A stretch of 29,305 nucleotides of DNA, taken from the NCBI GenBank assembly GCA_945866505.1, contig CAMBHH010000012.1:1-29305 (forward strand), read 5' to 3'. The notes beneath the pieces are model-generated. The model was not told where the DNA came from. It did not search any database and was given only the letters and a program-made list of their open reading frames with translations. The translations under genes and the position numbers were made by a program. Shown piece after piece: positions 1 through 9,226 of this stretch. Each line of letters begins with the position of its first letter. The first letter of the stretch is position 1. Source of the DNA: Flavobacterium psychrophilum (GTDB lineage Bacteria; Bacteroidota; Bacteroidia; Flavobacteriales; Flavobacteriaceae).

Positions 1-701
1 AAATCAATAGCTACCGCATGATCTATAACAAATAACCAATCGCGAGTATAATTTCCATCACCATAAACTGGTAAAGGTTTATTATTTATAATGTTATTGA
101 TAAACAAAGGAATCAATTTTTCTGGAAAATGATTTGGCCCGTAATTATTTGAACAGTTAGTCAATACAAAAGGCAAGCCATAAGTCTCACCATAAGCCCT
201 TACAAAATGGTCAGAACTAGCTTTTGAAGCCGAATAAGGAGAGTTAGGATCATAAGGAGTGGTTTCTGTAAACAAGCCCTCAGCACCTAAAGAACCATAA
301 ACCTCATCAGTGCTCACGTGATAAAAGCGTTTACCTTCACCATTGTTTGCCCATTGCTTTTTAGCCGCATTTAGTAAATTCACTGTTCCTATAACATTGG
401 TTTTCACAAAAGCCATCGGGTCTTCGATAGAACGATCAACATGCGATTCTGCAGCCAAATGTATAACGCCATCAAACTGATGTGCTTGAAACAAATTAGC
501 AATAAAAAACTCATCAGTAATATCTCCTTTAACAAAAGTATAATTTGTTGACTTTTCGATATCCGTGATATTTTCTAAATTCCCTGCATAAGTGAGCGCA
601 TCCAAATTAAAAATTTGATAGTCTGGATAATTCATTACGAAACGGCGAACCACATGCGATCCAATAAACCCTGCTCCACCGGTGATCAATATTTTTTTCA
701 T
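1..701 (-). CDS. rfbB: dTDP-glucose 4,6-dehydratase RfbB/RmlB, partial (C-terminus off the left edge)
   Basis: Converts dTDP-glucose to dTDP-4-keto-6-deoxyglucose, the branch point for dTDP-rhamnose and other dTDP-deoxysugars, in the cytoplasm. The ATG at 701 opens a frame that stays open to base 1, giving 233 codons of the usual 340-360. The N-terminus reads [20 protein letters not shown], the Rossmann NAD-binding loop. Family hallmarks follow: [12 protein letters not shown], the STDEVYG motif containing the catalytic Thr-Asp-Glu, the [10 protein letters not shown] box with the catalytic Tyr-x-x-x-Lys, and NCSNNYGP. The visible end, [15 protein letters not shown], is the conserved region before the C-terminal third. 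It starts 89 bp after the stop of the upstream dehydrogenase gene, so co-transcription is likely. The other rhamnose genes (rfbA, C, D) are not visible and may lie beyond the edge. Identification is firm. Confidence 0.95.
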   Translation of the reverse strand, partial: MKKILITGGAGFIGSHVVRRFVMNYPDYQIFNLDALTYAGNLENITDIEKSTNYTFVKGDITDEFFIANLFQAHQFDGVIHLAAESHVDRSIEDPMAFVKTNVIGTVNLLNAAKKQWANNGEGKRFYHVSTDEVYGSLGAEGLFTETTPYDPNSPYSASKASSDHFVRAYGETYGLPFVLTNCSNNYGPNHFPEKLIPLFINNIINNKPLPVYGDGNYTRDWLFVIDHAVAID

Positions 702-790
702 TATTTAAATTTTTAATATTATACAACACTTTAAAAACTAAAATCTAATTTATAACTTTTCCAAAATAAAAGCTAACCTTCCAACGCTTC

Positions 791-2074
791 TCAAAGCTTT
801 CCATCAGCTTTTTCACCTAAAACTCCTTTTACATCATAGACAACGCTGTTGGTATTTCTATGGCTATCAATGTCCAAATCTAAGAATTCTTTGTGAGCAA
901 CACCTAAAACTATAGCATCAAACGTGGCTGTCGGGGGTCTATTGCTATTTATCAATCCATATTCGTGTGCTACCTCAACCGAATTAGCCCAAGGATCATA
1001 AAGACTAACTTTTATACCATAATCTTCTAACGCACGAATAACATCAACAATTTTAGTGTTGCGTACATCAGGACAATTTTCTTTAAAGGTAATTCCTAAC
1101 ATCAACACACTGGCTCCGTTAATGGTAATTCCTTTTTTAATCATTAACTTGACCACCTGAGAAGCAACGTAGTCACCCATACTGTCATTCAAACGCCGTC
1201 CTGCCAAAATTATTTCAGGATGATAGCCATTTTGCTGTGCTTTTTGTGCCAAATAATAAGGATCAACACCAATGCAGTGTCCGCCAACTAATCCCGGTTT
1301 AAAGGGAAGAAAATTCCATTTTGTCCCTGCAGCCTCTAAAACAGCTTGAGTGTCAATTTCTAAAATATTGAAGATTTTGGCCAATTCATTGACAAATGCA
1401 ATATTGATATCACGTTGCGAATTCTCAATTACTTTTGCAGCTTCGGCTACTTTTATTGAAGGAGCAAGATGCGTTCCTGCAGTGATAACGGATTGATACA
1501 AATTATTGACTTTATGTCCGATTTCAAAAGTAGAACCTGAAGTAACTTTTAGTATTTTATCAACTGTATGCTCTTTGTCTCCAGGATTGATGCGCTCTGG
1601 CGAATACCCAGCAAAAAAATCAACATTGAATTTTAAGCCTGACACTTTTTCTAAAACCGGAACACATTCCTCCTCAGTTACTCCTGGATATACAGTTGAT
1701 TCATAAATAACAATGTCGCCTTTCTTGAGAACTTGGCCAACAGTTTCGCTGGATTTGAATAAGGGAGTCAAATCAGGACGATTATTTTTGTCTACAGGCG
1801 TAGGAACCGTAACGATATAATATGTACAATCTGCAATTTCAACCAAAGCTGAAGTGCAATATAAACCCTTACTTTTAGTAGATTTCTCTACTAATACTTG
1901 CTGTAAACTTTCAGAGTCAATCTCAAGAGTACTGTCGATTCCCTGCGTAAGCGCATCAATTCGAGACTGATTTATATCAAATCCCACCACAGAATATTGA
2001 GTAGCGAACAATCTTGCCAATGGCAAACCTACATATCCCAAACCAATAACGGCTATCTTTATGTTTGTATTCAA
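791..2074 (-). CDS. wbpO: UDP-N-acetyl-hexosamine 6-dehydrogenase, WbpO/TviB type
   Basis: NAD-dependent four-electron oxidation of a UDP-HexNAc (UDP-GalNAc or UDP-GlcNAc) to the uronic acid. The 427 residues show the three UDP-sugar dehydrogenase domains: GLGYVGLP (11-18) binding NAD, VPTP near 90, the central helix KVAEAAKVIENSQRD (208-222), and VGGHCIGVDP (263-272) with catalytic Cys267. FKENCPDVRNT (330-340) is typical of WbpO/TviB rather than of plain UDP-glucose dehydrogenase. The first codon at 2074 is TTG. A TAA lies two codons upstream and the next Met is far inside, while the Rossmann strand begins at residue 6, so TTG initiation is the only sensible choice. The paired WbpP-type epimerase lies two genes upstream, suggesting UDP-GlcNAc to UDP-GalNAc to UDP-GalNAcA, as known for Pseudomonas WbpP/WbpO. 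Exact substrate is inferred. Confidence 0.9.
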   Translation of the reverse strand: MNTNIKIAVIGLGYVGLPLARLFATQYSVVGFDINQSRIDALTQGIDSTLEIDSESLQQVLVEKSTKSKGLYCTSALVEIADCTYYIVTVPTPVDKNNRPDLTPLFKSSETVGQVLKKGDIVIYESTVYPGVTEEECVPVLEKVSGLKFNVDFFAGYSPERINPGDKEHTVDKILKVTSGSTFEIGHKVNNLYQSVITAGTHLAPSIKVAEAAKVIENSQRDINIAFVNELAKIFNILEIDTQAVLEAAGTKWNFLPFKPGLVGGHCIGVDPYYLAQKAQQNGYHPEIILAGRRLNDSMGDYVASQVVKLMIKKGITINGASVLMLGITFKENCPDVRNTKIVDVIRALEDYGIKVSLYDPWANSVEVAHEYGLINSNRPPTATFDAIVLGVAHKEFLDLDIDSHRNTNSVVYDVKGVLGEKADGKL

Positions 2075-2179
2075 TTTTTATATTTTTTTGGTTTCCAATA
2101 GTAGAAACCTAGTTTTAATTTTCTGCTTCGAAAACCCAAATTACATCCTTTAGGCAAACTAATTTATAACATCCCGTTT

Positions 2180-3571
2180 TTAACTTCCTATCCCTTGATA
2201 TACAAAACCAATTGTTTCTAAATCAGCTCCATTCAGTATGTTTCTTCCATCAAAAATAAAGGCGGGTTTTTGCATACTATCATAAATTTTTTGCCAATCA
2301 TAGCCTATAAATTCATCCCATTCCGTGAGCACTGCAATGGCATGGGCCTCTTTACATACATCATAAGGACTTTCAAAAGTACTGATTGCTTTGGCATTAA
2401 TTTCAGAACTTCTAGTTTCTAAATAATCTAAATCATTTAAAACTTTTTTTCTAGAAACTTTAGGATCAAAAACCGCAATTTGTGCTTGTTCATTGATTAA
2501 ATCATCGGCTACATAAATAGCTGCCGATTCCCTAGTATCATTAGTATCTTTCTTGAAAGCCCATCCCAAAAAAGCAATCTTTTTATCGGCCACGGTGTTG
2601 TACAATGTTTTAACAATTTTATTTGAAAAACGCCTCTTTTGATGGTCGTTCATAATGATAACTTGTTCCCAATAATCGGCCACTTCAGTTAAACCGTAAG
2701 ATTTAGCAATATAAACCAAATTCAAGATGTCTTTTTGAAAACATGAACCCCCAAATCCTACAGATGCCTTGAGAAATTTTGAACCAATTCGACTATCCAT
2801 TCCGATAGCTTTGGAAACTTCATTAATGTTGGCTCCCGTTTTTTCACAAAGTTCAGATAAAGCATTTATTGAAGAAATACGTTGTGCCAAAAAAGCATTG
2901 GCAGTCAATTTTGATAATTCTGATGACCACAAATTAGTAGTTAATATTTTCTCGGGGGCAACCCAATTCGCGTAAACGTCAACTAAAGCCTTAATTGCAT
3001 TCTGTCCCTCAACTGATGGGTCACCACCAATTAATATTCTGTCTGGATTCAATAAATCTTCCACAGCAGTTCCTTCGGCTAGAAATTCTGGATTAGACAA
3101 TATTTGAAATTGTACTTGATTACCGGTGTTATTTAAAATACTCTTTATGGCTTCGGCGGTGCGAACTGGTAAAGTAGATTTCTCAACTACAATTTTATCG
3201 TCTTTGGCAATTTTAGCAATTTGTCTAGCACACAATTCAATGTACTTCAAATCGGCAGCCATACCTTTTCCCTTACCATACGTTTTAGTTGGTGTGTTTA
3301 CCGATATAAAAATAATTTCCGCTTCGTGTATTGCTTTTTCAACCTGAGTTGAAAAAAACAAGTTCCTACCTCGTGCTTCAGCGACAATTTCGCTCAGTCC
3401 CGGCTCATAAATTGGAATATTATTTACATTTTCATCGTTCCAAGCTGCAATTCGTTCCGCATTCAAATCCACAACTGTAACTTGAATATTAGGACATTTT
3501 TGAGCGATAATAGCCATCGTAGGGCCACCAACATATCCCGCACCGATACAACAAATTTTTGTGATTTTCAT
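2180..3571 (-). CDS. ugd: UDP-glucose 6-dehydrogenase (long, eukaryote-like form)
   Basis: Oxidises UDP-glucose to UDP-glucuronate. At 463 residues it is longer than most bacterial Ugd proteins (about 390-430). Its N-terminus, [17 protein letters not shown] with the start of the NAD loop at residue 10, and the IPIYEPGL segment (52-59), resemble animal UGDH. SVNTP (90-94), EFLAEGTA (162-169), the [17 protein letters not shown] helix (217-233) and FGGSCFQKD (273-281) with catalytic Cys277 are all present. [12 protein letters not shown] (338-349) is the C-terminal nucleotide-binding loop. It begins 55 bp after the WbpP-type gene and is followed 105 bp later by the WbpO-type gene, all on one strand. 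It is a second, distinct dehydrogenase beside WbpO, which implies GlcA as well as a HexNAc uronic acid. No defect is visible. Confidence 0.95.
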   Translation of the reverse strand: MKITKICCIGAGYVGGPTMAIIAQKCPNIQVTVVDLNAERIAAWNDENVNNIPIYEPGLSEIVAEARGRNLFFSTQVEKAIHEAEIIFISVNTPTKTYGKGKGMAADLKYIELCARQIAKIAKDDKIVVEKSTLPVRTAEAIKSILNNTGNQVQFQILSNPEFLAEGTAVEDLLNPDRILIGGDPSVEGQNAIKALVDVYANWVAPEKILTTNLWSSELSKLTANAFLAQRISSINALSELCEKTGANINEVSKAIGMDSRIGSKFLKASVGFGGSCFQKDILNLVYIAKSYGLTEVADYWEQVIIMNDHQKRRFSNKIVKTLYNTVADKKIAFLGWAFKKDTNDTRESAAIYVADDLINEQAQIAVFDPKVSRKKVLNDLDYLETRSSEINAKAISTFESPYDVCKEAHAIAVLTEWDEFIGYDWQKIYDSMQKPAFIFDGRNILNGADLETIGFVYQGIGS

Positions 3572-3626
3572 ATATTTTTTATTTTATTTTCTAAAATTGC
3601 TTCGTTCAAAACACTTTTACACTACT

Positions 3627-4634
3627 CTATTTTTCTGCTTTTTGGTGATTCGAATATAAATTCTCCCAATACCAAGCGATAGCTTCCTTCAATCCTTCTT
3701 GCAAAGAATATTGTGGATTATAACCTAACAATGCTTTAGCTTTATCAATACTCGCCATCGAATGTGGAATATCGCCAACTCGATTTGGACCGTATTCAAT
3801 AGCAACATCTAAAATTTTTGGATTGTATTCTGACAAATACTCTTTTAAATAGTCAACTAAATTATTTAACGTGTTTTGACCTCCAAAAGCAGTATTGTAA
3901 ACGGTATTTATTGCTTCTAAATTTTTGGTGGTCATCGCCAATTCATTCATTTGAATGACATTGTCAATATAAGTGAAATCACGCGAATAGTTACCGTCAC
4001 CATTTATTCTTGGACTTTCGAGTCGCATTAATTGCATCACAAATTTTGGAATTACCGCAGCATAAGCCCCTTTGGGATCTTGTTTCCGTCCAAAAACATT
4101 AAAATATCGCAACCCAATCGTTTCCAATCCATACGTTTTACTGAAAATATCAGCATACAATTCATTAACATATTTAGTGATGGCATATGGCGAAAGTGGT
4201 TTTCCTATAACGTCTTCTACTTTAGGCAATCCCTCTGAATCTCCGTAGGTCGATGAACTAGCTGCATACACAAATCGTTTTATATTAGCATCACGTGAAG
4301 CAACAAGCATATTCAAAAACCCAGAAACGTTGACATCATTGGTAGTAATAGGTTCATTTATAGAACGAGGTACAGAACCCAAAGCTGCCTGATGTAATAC
4401 GTAATCTACACCTTTTACAGCATTTTGACAGTCTTCTAAATTTCGAATATCACCTTCTATCAAACAAAAGTTTTTGTTATTGATAAAATCTTTGAGATTG
4501 TGTCTGTGTCCCGTAGCAAAATTATCCAGACAGATCACTTTATGTCCATTGGACAAAAAATAATCACACAAATTAGAACCAATAAAACCAGCTCCTCCCG
4601 TTATTAATATATTACTCTTCACGTTTTCTATCAT
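3627..4634 (-). CDS. wbpP: UDP-HexNAc C4-epimerase, WbpP/TviC type (SDR family)
   Basis: Extended short-chain dehydrogenase that interconverts UDP-GlcNAc and UDP-GalNAc (and may accept uronate forms) in the cytoplasm. The 335 residues carry GGAGFIG (13-19) for NAD, LDNFATGH near 36-43, HQAALGSVPRSI (81-92), the SSST catalytic region (126-129) and Tyr150-x-x-x-Lys154 in SPYAITKY. The stretch from HQAALGSVPRSI through GLRYFNVFGR is close to Pseudomonas WbpP and Salmonella TviC as I remember them. ATG at 4634 places the Rossmann strand at residue 8, as expected. It lies 30 bp after wzc and 55 bp before ugd, apparently one operon. The trio WbpP, Ugd and WbpO gives acidic sugar donors for the polymer handled by the adjacent Wza/Wzc. 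Confidence 0.92.
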   Translation of the reverse strand: MIENVKSNILITGGAGFIGSNLCDYFLSNGHKVICLDNFATGHRHNLKDFINNKNFCLIEGDIRNLEDCQNAVKGVDYVLHQAALGSVPRSINEPITTNDVNVSGFLNMLVASRDANIKRFVYAASSSTYGDSEGLPKVEDVIGKPLSPYAITKYVNELYADIFSKTYGLETIGLRYFNVFGRKQDPKGAYAAVIPKFVMQLMRLESPRINGDGNYSRDFTYIDNVIQMNELAMTTKNLEAINTVYNTAFGGQNTLNNLVDYLKEYLSEYNPKILDVAIEYGPNRVGDIPHSMASIDKAKALLGYNPQYSLQEGLKEAIAWYWENLYSNHQKAEK

Positions 4635-4664
4635 TTGATTGTAACTAACAAACCATTATCAACA

Positions 4665-7124
4665 CTATAATTTTCTAAATTTTCCTACTGTTTTTTCAAT
4701 GAAACTTCTAGGTTTATCATCCTCATTATATCCGTTAGAATACGCTGTAGAGCCGTAACCGTAACCGTAGCCATAACCATAGCCTGCGCCATATTTGGCT
4801 TTGTTCTGGAATCCATTTAAAATGATACTCGTATTGTGCAACTCTCCTCTTTTTACTCGGTTGTTAAGCAAAGTGATCATATCTTTTTTGGTGAAATTCT
4901 GTCTAACGATATAGAGAGTAACGTCACAATATTGTGCGAGTTCTAGTGCATCTGACACTAATCCTACCGGAGGGGTATCCAAGATAATATAATCGTATTT
5001 TTTCTTTAATTCTTCCATCATCTCCCTCATTCCATCGCTCATAATCATTTCAGCAGGATTTGGCGGTATTGGACCGGATAAAATAACATCAAGAAATGGA
5101 ATATGAGTGCTATTAACAATTTCATCAAGTGATCTTTGCTTTATCAGATAATTCACAACACCTACTTCATTTGATAAATTGAATTCATCAAATAATTTAG
5201 GTTTTCGCAAATCTAACCCAATGATTACTGTCTTTTTTTCACTTAATGCGAATACCGTTGCAATATTCATCGAACAGAACGTTTTTCCTTCACCGCTGAC
5301 TGAGGAGGTAATCATCAATGTTTTTGCCCCATCTACAAGTTGTTTTTTGTAGAGATATTGAAGAGACGATCGAATGGCTCTAAACGACTCGGATAAAGCT
5401 GATTTGGGTTTTGCATATACTGCCAAACTATTACTGTCTTTACTTAAACCAATAACACCTATTAATGGTATTTTTGTAATTCTATTGATATCATCTGTGT
5501 TTTGAATAGAATTATTAATAAAGAAAATACCGAAAACCATAATTAAAGGAAACAATAATCCTAAGAAAAGAGCTAAAACATAATTTACTGAATTTTTGGA
5601 GCCCATCAGTCCACCGCCAATATCTTTTGCAGGATCAATAAAATGTATGTCTGACAAATTTGCTGCTTTAACTATATCAGCCTCACTGCGTTTTTGAAGA
5701 AACGCATTGTAAATGTTATCACTCAAATCATACTTCCTTTTAATTTTAATCAACTCCTGCTGATCCTCAGGAAGTTGCTTGATCGTACTTTCAGTTTCAT
5801 TAATTTTACTTTCGACTAAAGCCAAATCATATTGAAGCGAGGACTTTGCGGTATTAATGTTTTCAAATAAAACTTTTTTAATCGCTTCCATTTGATTATC
5901 AAAATCTTTGAAAATTTTCTCGCTCTTTACAGCGTATGCCATTTCTGATCTTTGGGTTGAAAGCGATATTAATTTTGACACATTCACAACAATGTTAGGA
6001 TCTTCAATACCTGCAACTGATGGCGCTGGCAGTTTTGAATAGTCAACACTACTTTTTAAATAAGATTTCAAAGAGTTGTAGTACGTTATTTTCCGACTAA
6101 TTTCATCTTTTTTGACATCAAATTCCAATACTTTATCTGAGAATTTTGCACCATCTCCTTCTATATCATAAATATTCTTGCCTTGCCGAAAGGATTTGAG
6201 CTCGTTAGTGGTTTCTTTCAATTGCGATTCCATAGCTACAAGTGTACTATCTATAAATTTTATGGTGTTAGTCGCAAACTGATTTTTTCCGTCAAGCTGC
6301 CTTTTAATAAGCATTTCTACGGTCGAATTTAGATATTCAACCATTCGAGCTTTATTTGGACCCATCAGCCCCAATGTTATGATAGAACCTCCTTTTTCGT
6401 CGGACTTTACAGTAATTCCTCGATAGCCTGAAACTGTGCGATCAAAATCATTAAATTGAACAAAATATTCATTCCCTTTATAAAAACCAGGATTATCCTT
6501 TATTTGAAGTTTCCAATTTAAAAATGGTAAAGAAACAAGCTGGCCCACTTTGTATCTTTTAACAAAATCACCAACGGCAACCGCTGTGTTGGTAGAAGAA
6601 TTGTCGGCATAAGTAATCAATGAGGCAGAATTAGTAGTAAACGAAATTCGAATTTCATAGAGGCTTTCACTCAAAAATTTAACTTTGACAAGAGTTCCTA
6701 GAAGCTGAGCTCTTGATTTGTCGATAGTTACATAAAACGGCACGTAACCATAGGCATCGACCACATTATACTTGCCTTGTGCTAAATAGCTAATGTAATA
6801 TTGTAGCTTATCGACAACCAATTCATTGTGAGAACGAGATTGTAAAGTGGTTCCTATAGTTTGAACTTGATCAGATGTTCCTCCCCAATTGAAAACCAAG
6901 CTGGTATTAGATGTAAATAGTGGGTTTGTTTCCTCCTTTACAGAGATCACAGTTTCCATACTGTAAATTTTTTCTTTTCTTATATTTACTTGATATGCAA
7001 TGGTGAAAGTAATAGCCAAACTCAACAAAAACCATCTCCAATAACTTCCAATCTTAATTAGAAATCCTTTAAAATCAAATCCATTATCGGCTTCAAAAAT
7101 TGAAAAATCTTTAATATCTAACAT
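4665..7124 (-). CDS. wzc: Wzc-like polysaccharide co-polymerase with tyrosine autokinase domain (copy 1)
   Basis: Inner-membrane chain-length regulator and BY-kinase that works with Wza in polymer export. From the ATG at 7124 it has 819 residues. A longer frame reaching 7229 starts with TTG and would overlap wza by 94 bp, whereas ATG 7124 sits 11 bp after the wza stop, so it is preferred. Domains: transmembrane helix about 28-46, periplasmic Wzz-like domain, a long coiled-coil region about 290-490, second helix about 514-536, then the kinase with Walker A VSGEGKT (609-615), Walker A' GLDLRKPK with Asp638, and Walker B IILDTPP. The tail has eight tyrosines, six of them in a Tyr-Gly run near 778-790, the expected autophosphorylation cluster. 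wbpP follows after 30 bp. No low-molecular-weight tyrosine phosphatase (Wzb) gene is nearby. Confidence 0.93.
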   Translation of the reverse strand: MLDIKDFSIFEADNGFDFKGFLIKIGSYWRWFLLSLAITFTIAYQVNIRKEKIYSMETVISVKEETNPLFTSNTSLVFNWGGTSDQVQTIGTTLQSRSHNELVVDKLQYYISYLAQGKYNVVDAYGYVPFYVTIDKSRAQLLGTLVKVKFLSESLYEIRISFTTNSASLITYADNSSTNTAVAVGDFVKRYKVGQLVSLPFLNWKLQIKDNPGFYKGNEYFVQFNDFDRTVSGYRGITVKSDEKGGSIITLGLMGPNKARMVEYLNSTVEMLIKRQLDGKNQFATNTIKFIDSTLVAMESQLKETTNELKSFRQGKNIYDIEGDGAKFSDKVLEFDVKKDEISRKITYYNSLKSYLKSSVDYSKLPAPSVAGIEDPNIVVNVSKLISLSTQRSEMAYAVKSEKIFKDFDNQMEAIKKVLFENINTAKSSLQYDLALVESKINETESTIKQLPEDQQELIKIKRKYDLSDNIYNAFLQKRSEADIVKAANLSDIHFIDPAKDIGGGLMGSKNSVNYVLALFLGLLFPLIMVFGIFFINNSIQNTDDINRITKIPLIGVIGLSKDSNSLAVYAKPKSALSESFRAIRSSLQYLYKKQLVDGAKTLMITSSVSGEGKTFCSMNIATVFALSEKKTVIIGLDLRKPKLFDEFNLSNEVGVVNYLIKQRSLDEIVNSTHIPFLDVILSGPIPPNPAEMIMSDGMREMMEELKKKYDYIILDTPPVGLVSDALELAQYCDVTLYIVRQNFTKKDMITLLNNRVKRGELHNTSIILNGFQNKAKYGAGYGYGYGYGYGSTAYSNGYNEDDKPRSFIEKTVGKFRKL
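4753..4784 (-). repeat. Hexanucleotide repeat encoding Tyr-Gly dipeptides in wzc copy 1
   Basis: About five 6-bp units of the type CCGTAA/CCATAG on the plus strand, in frame in the kinase tail. Each unit encodes one Tyr-Gly. Codon-level variation (TAC/TAT, GGT/GGC) shows that the units are not all freshly duplicated. Confidence 0.75.
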
Positions 7125-7135
7125 TTTTTGATTTA

Positions 7136-7924
7136 TTATAATTTTAACAATACTAAGGTAGTGGTAAATAGAGAAAGAACGGTTAGAATAGTGGAAAGTG
7201 ACTCTATCCCTGTCTTTCCAGTGCCCCAAGTTTTTTGTTTCAGGGGTTTTACATAAATAAAATCATTGGGCTGCAAATTATAATAAGGAGATTGCATCAC
7301 GTTAATGTCTGTTAAATCGATGTCGTGCATTTCTGTTCCGGTAGGAGTTTGACGAATAATTGTTACTGCTTTTCGATCTCCGGTTACTGTAATATCACCA
7401 GAATTTGCAATGGCTTCCATAATGTTAACTTGCTCTTGATATAAAAATTTTGTTCCAGTATTTGCAACCTCACCATTGATAGTATATTTGAAACCGCCCA
7501 AACGCACTGTGACAAAAATATTAGCTTCCTTTTTGAAATAGTCTTCCAAAAGTTGTTTCTCAATTTTTAATCTTAATTCTTCAACAGTGTAGCCAATAGC
7601 GCTAATATCTCCCAAAACTGGAATACGGATAGCTCCATGATCATCGACAGTGTATCCCGAATAGTACAAAGAAGAGCTTGTTATATCTGTTTCATCTTTG
7701 AAACTAGGATTAAAAATAGCAACTAGTTTTGGATCATCTGCCTTTATGGTTATTCTTAAAACATCGTTGGTTTGCAGTCGGTAAGGCTTTAACATCACCT
7801 CAGAAACAGATATATCACTTGGGTTTCCCTGTTTATTTTGAAGATAAATAAGGTCTCTTGTAGGAATACAAGAAGTAAAAAAAATACTAATTCCCAGTAA
7901 TAGGTATAATGCAGTTTTGTTCAT
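7136..7924 (-). CDS. wza: Wza-like polysaccharide export (OPX) lipoprotein (copy 1)
   Basis: Outer-membrane-associated export protein that forms the polymer exit path with Wzc. The 262 residues start with a lipoprotein signal peptide; the lipobox FTSC puts the lipidated Cys at 19. The Poly_export domain spans about 48-142, with the family motif near 90-117 (VDDHGAIRIPVLG), followed by one SLBB-like domain (about 143-200, GEVANTGTKFL). A hydrophobic stretch at 240-261 ends the protein. This is shorter than E. coli Wza (about 380), normal for Bacteroidota, so the outer-membrane pore is probably built differently or by another partner. A TATATTTG element (7942-7949) lies 17 bp upstream of the ATG. 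wzc starts 11 bp downstream, so the pair is surely co-transcribed. Confidence 0.92.
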   Translation of the reverse strand: MNKTALYLLLGISIFFTSCIPTRDLIYLQNKQGNPSDISVSEVMLKPYRLQTNDVLRITIKADDPKLVAIFNPSFKDETDITSSSLYYSGYTVDDHGAIRIPVLGDISAIGYTVEELRLKIEKQLLEDYFKKEANIFVTVRLGGFKYTINGEVANTGTKFLYQEQVNIMEAIANSGDITVTGDRKAVTIIRQTPTGTEMHDIDLTDINVMQSPYYNLQPNDFIYVKPLKQKTWGTGKTGIESLSTILTVLSLFTTTLVLLKL

Positions 7925-7941
7925 TTTTATATTTTAGGTAA

Positions 7942-7949
7942 CAAATATA
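7942..7949 (-). promoter_or_regulatory. Candidate -7 element (TAnnTTTG) for wza copy 1
   Basis: On the minus strand the bases read TATATTTG, an exact match to the Bacteroidota -7 consensus, 17 bp before the wza ATG at 7924. No convincing -33 TTG at the expected 17-23 bp distance was found. The implied leader would be only about a dozen bases. Confidence 0.45.
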
Positions 7950-8215
7950 GGTTTTCATTTAGTAATTTAAAAGTATGACCATTTTTTAAATTAAATAATT
8001 ACTATTTGCTTTACATACAAAGCCTTTAGATTACTATATTGAAATCAAAATAATAGCTAATAAGTCTTGATGTTTAATTACCTAATAATTGTTTTGACTT
8101 TATTTTAAAAAAAATACCAATTCATCGCGATGAATTTGATCGAGGATAAGTTTAAATGTTTTCCATAACAATTTCAATATGCATTTTCATTGCAAAAATA
8201 TTCTTAATTTTCAAC

Positions 8216-8836
8216 TTAACCATTTCTTAATGACTTTTCAAATGGAACTCTGTGCAAAATACTTCTTCCCAAAGTTACTTCATCTGCGTATTCTAATTCG
8301 TCACCGACTGATATTCCCCTTGCAATTGTAGAAGTAATTATATCAAAATCCTGTATTTGTTTGTAAATATAAAAATTTGTGGTATCACCCTCCATTGTGG
8401 AACTCAACGCAAAAATAATTTCATTTACTAAGCCTAACTTCACTTTTTCTACTAGAGAATTAATATTCAATTGGCTAGGTCCTATGCCATCTATAGGTGA
8501 TATTTTTCCGCCTAAAACGTGGTATATCCCTCTAAATTGTCCTGTGTTTTCAATTGCCATTACATCACGAATATCTTCAACCACGCAAATAATCTGATGA
8601 TCTCTTTTTGCATTAGAACAAATATCACAAACGGTCGCATCTGAGATATTATGACAACTTTCACAAAACTGAACGTCCTCTCGCATAGTGGTTAATGCTT
8701 GTGTCAAAAAAGAAGTTTGTTCTTTGGGTAGTTTTAATAAATGTAACACCAATCGCAAAGCTGTTCTTTTACCTATTCCAGGCAATTGAGACATCTCGTT
8801 GACTGCTTTTTCTACAAGTTTTGATGAATAATCCAT
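8216..8836 (-). CDS. recR: Recombination mediator RecR
   Basis: DNA repair protein that acts with RecO (and RecF) to load RecA on single-stranded gaps; cytoplasmic and unrelated to polysaccharide synthesis. The 206 residues match the family's usual length of about 200. The helix-hairpin-helix [11 protein letters not shown] lies at 18-28, the zinc finger uses Cys58, Cys61, Cys70 and Cys73, and the Toprim domain begins at CVVED (84-88), followed by [13 protein letters not shown] (108-120) and the C-terminal Walker-like [14 protein letters not shown] (172-185). It stands alone between the small sugar transferase and wza, with 390 bp upstream and 291 bp downstream, so it has its own promoter. It marks chromosomal, not plasmid, DNA and may be the ancestral neighbour around which the polysaccharide genes were assembled. 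Confidence 0.97.
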   Translation of the reverse strand: MDYSSKLVEKAVNEMSQLPGIGKRTALRLVLHLLKLPKEQTSFLTQALTTMREDVQFCESCHNISDATVCDICSNAKRDHQIICVVEDIRDVMAIENTGQFRGIYHVLGGKISPIDGIGPSQLNINSLVEKVKLGLVNEIIFALSSTMEGDTTNFYIYKQIQDFDIITSTIARGISVGDELEYADEVTLGRSILHRVPFEKSLRNG

Positions 8837-9226
8837 AGATACAAAGGTAGTGATTTGTTTAGAAAAGCTACATCTTTATAAAAAGGGACCTACTTGGTTT
8901 TTGTGAAAAGTTAAAACATTTAAAACATGTTCTTAAAACATTTCAACTATGCAACAAATTAAGATACATTTAAGCTTGAAATATAATTAATGTACGTTAT
9001 CGTGCTTACTGGTTTTAAATAAATTGAATGTTCACAATATTTCTAATAAAGTGATATAATCTACTTAGATACAAACATAAAGATTAGCAACAAGAGAAAC
9101 TAGTAGCGCTCTTTTGATTTTTTCGAAGACAAAATCAGCCTTGCAGCCACTAAGCAAGTTTGCAAAAGTTATAAAACATAGTTCCTAAATCTTATTTAAT
9201 TTTGAAAAGCCCAAAATAAAATCTCG
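8837..9226. other. Spacer between the small sugar transferase and recR
   Basis: 390 bp without a gene I can support. It holds the recR promoter element at its left end and three copies of TTAAAACAT at 8911, 8920 and 8933 on the plus strand. A minus-strand frame of about 35 codons (roughly 9070-9177) is open but resembles nothing I know. Confidence 0.5.
8842..8849 (-). promoter_or_regulatory. Candidate -7 element for recR
   Basis: The minus strand reads TACCTTTG, an exact TAnnTTTG match, with only five bases (TATCT) before the recR ATG at 8836. Transcription would start at or beside the start codon, implying a leaderless or nearly leaderless mRNA. No clear -33 TTG box is seen. Confidence 0.5.

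Noticed and set aside
7125..7229. N-terminal extension of wzc copy 1 by 35 codons
   Set aside because: It begins with TTG, overlaps wza by 94 bp and reads unlike any Wzc N-terminus. The ATG at 7124, 11 bp after the wza stop, fits better.
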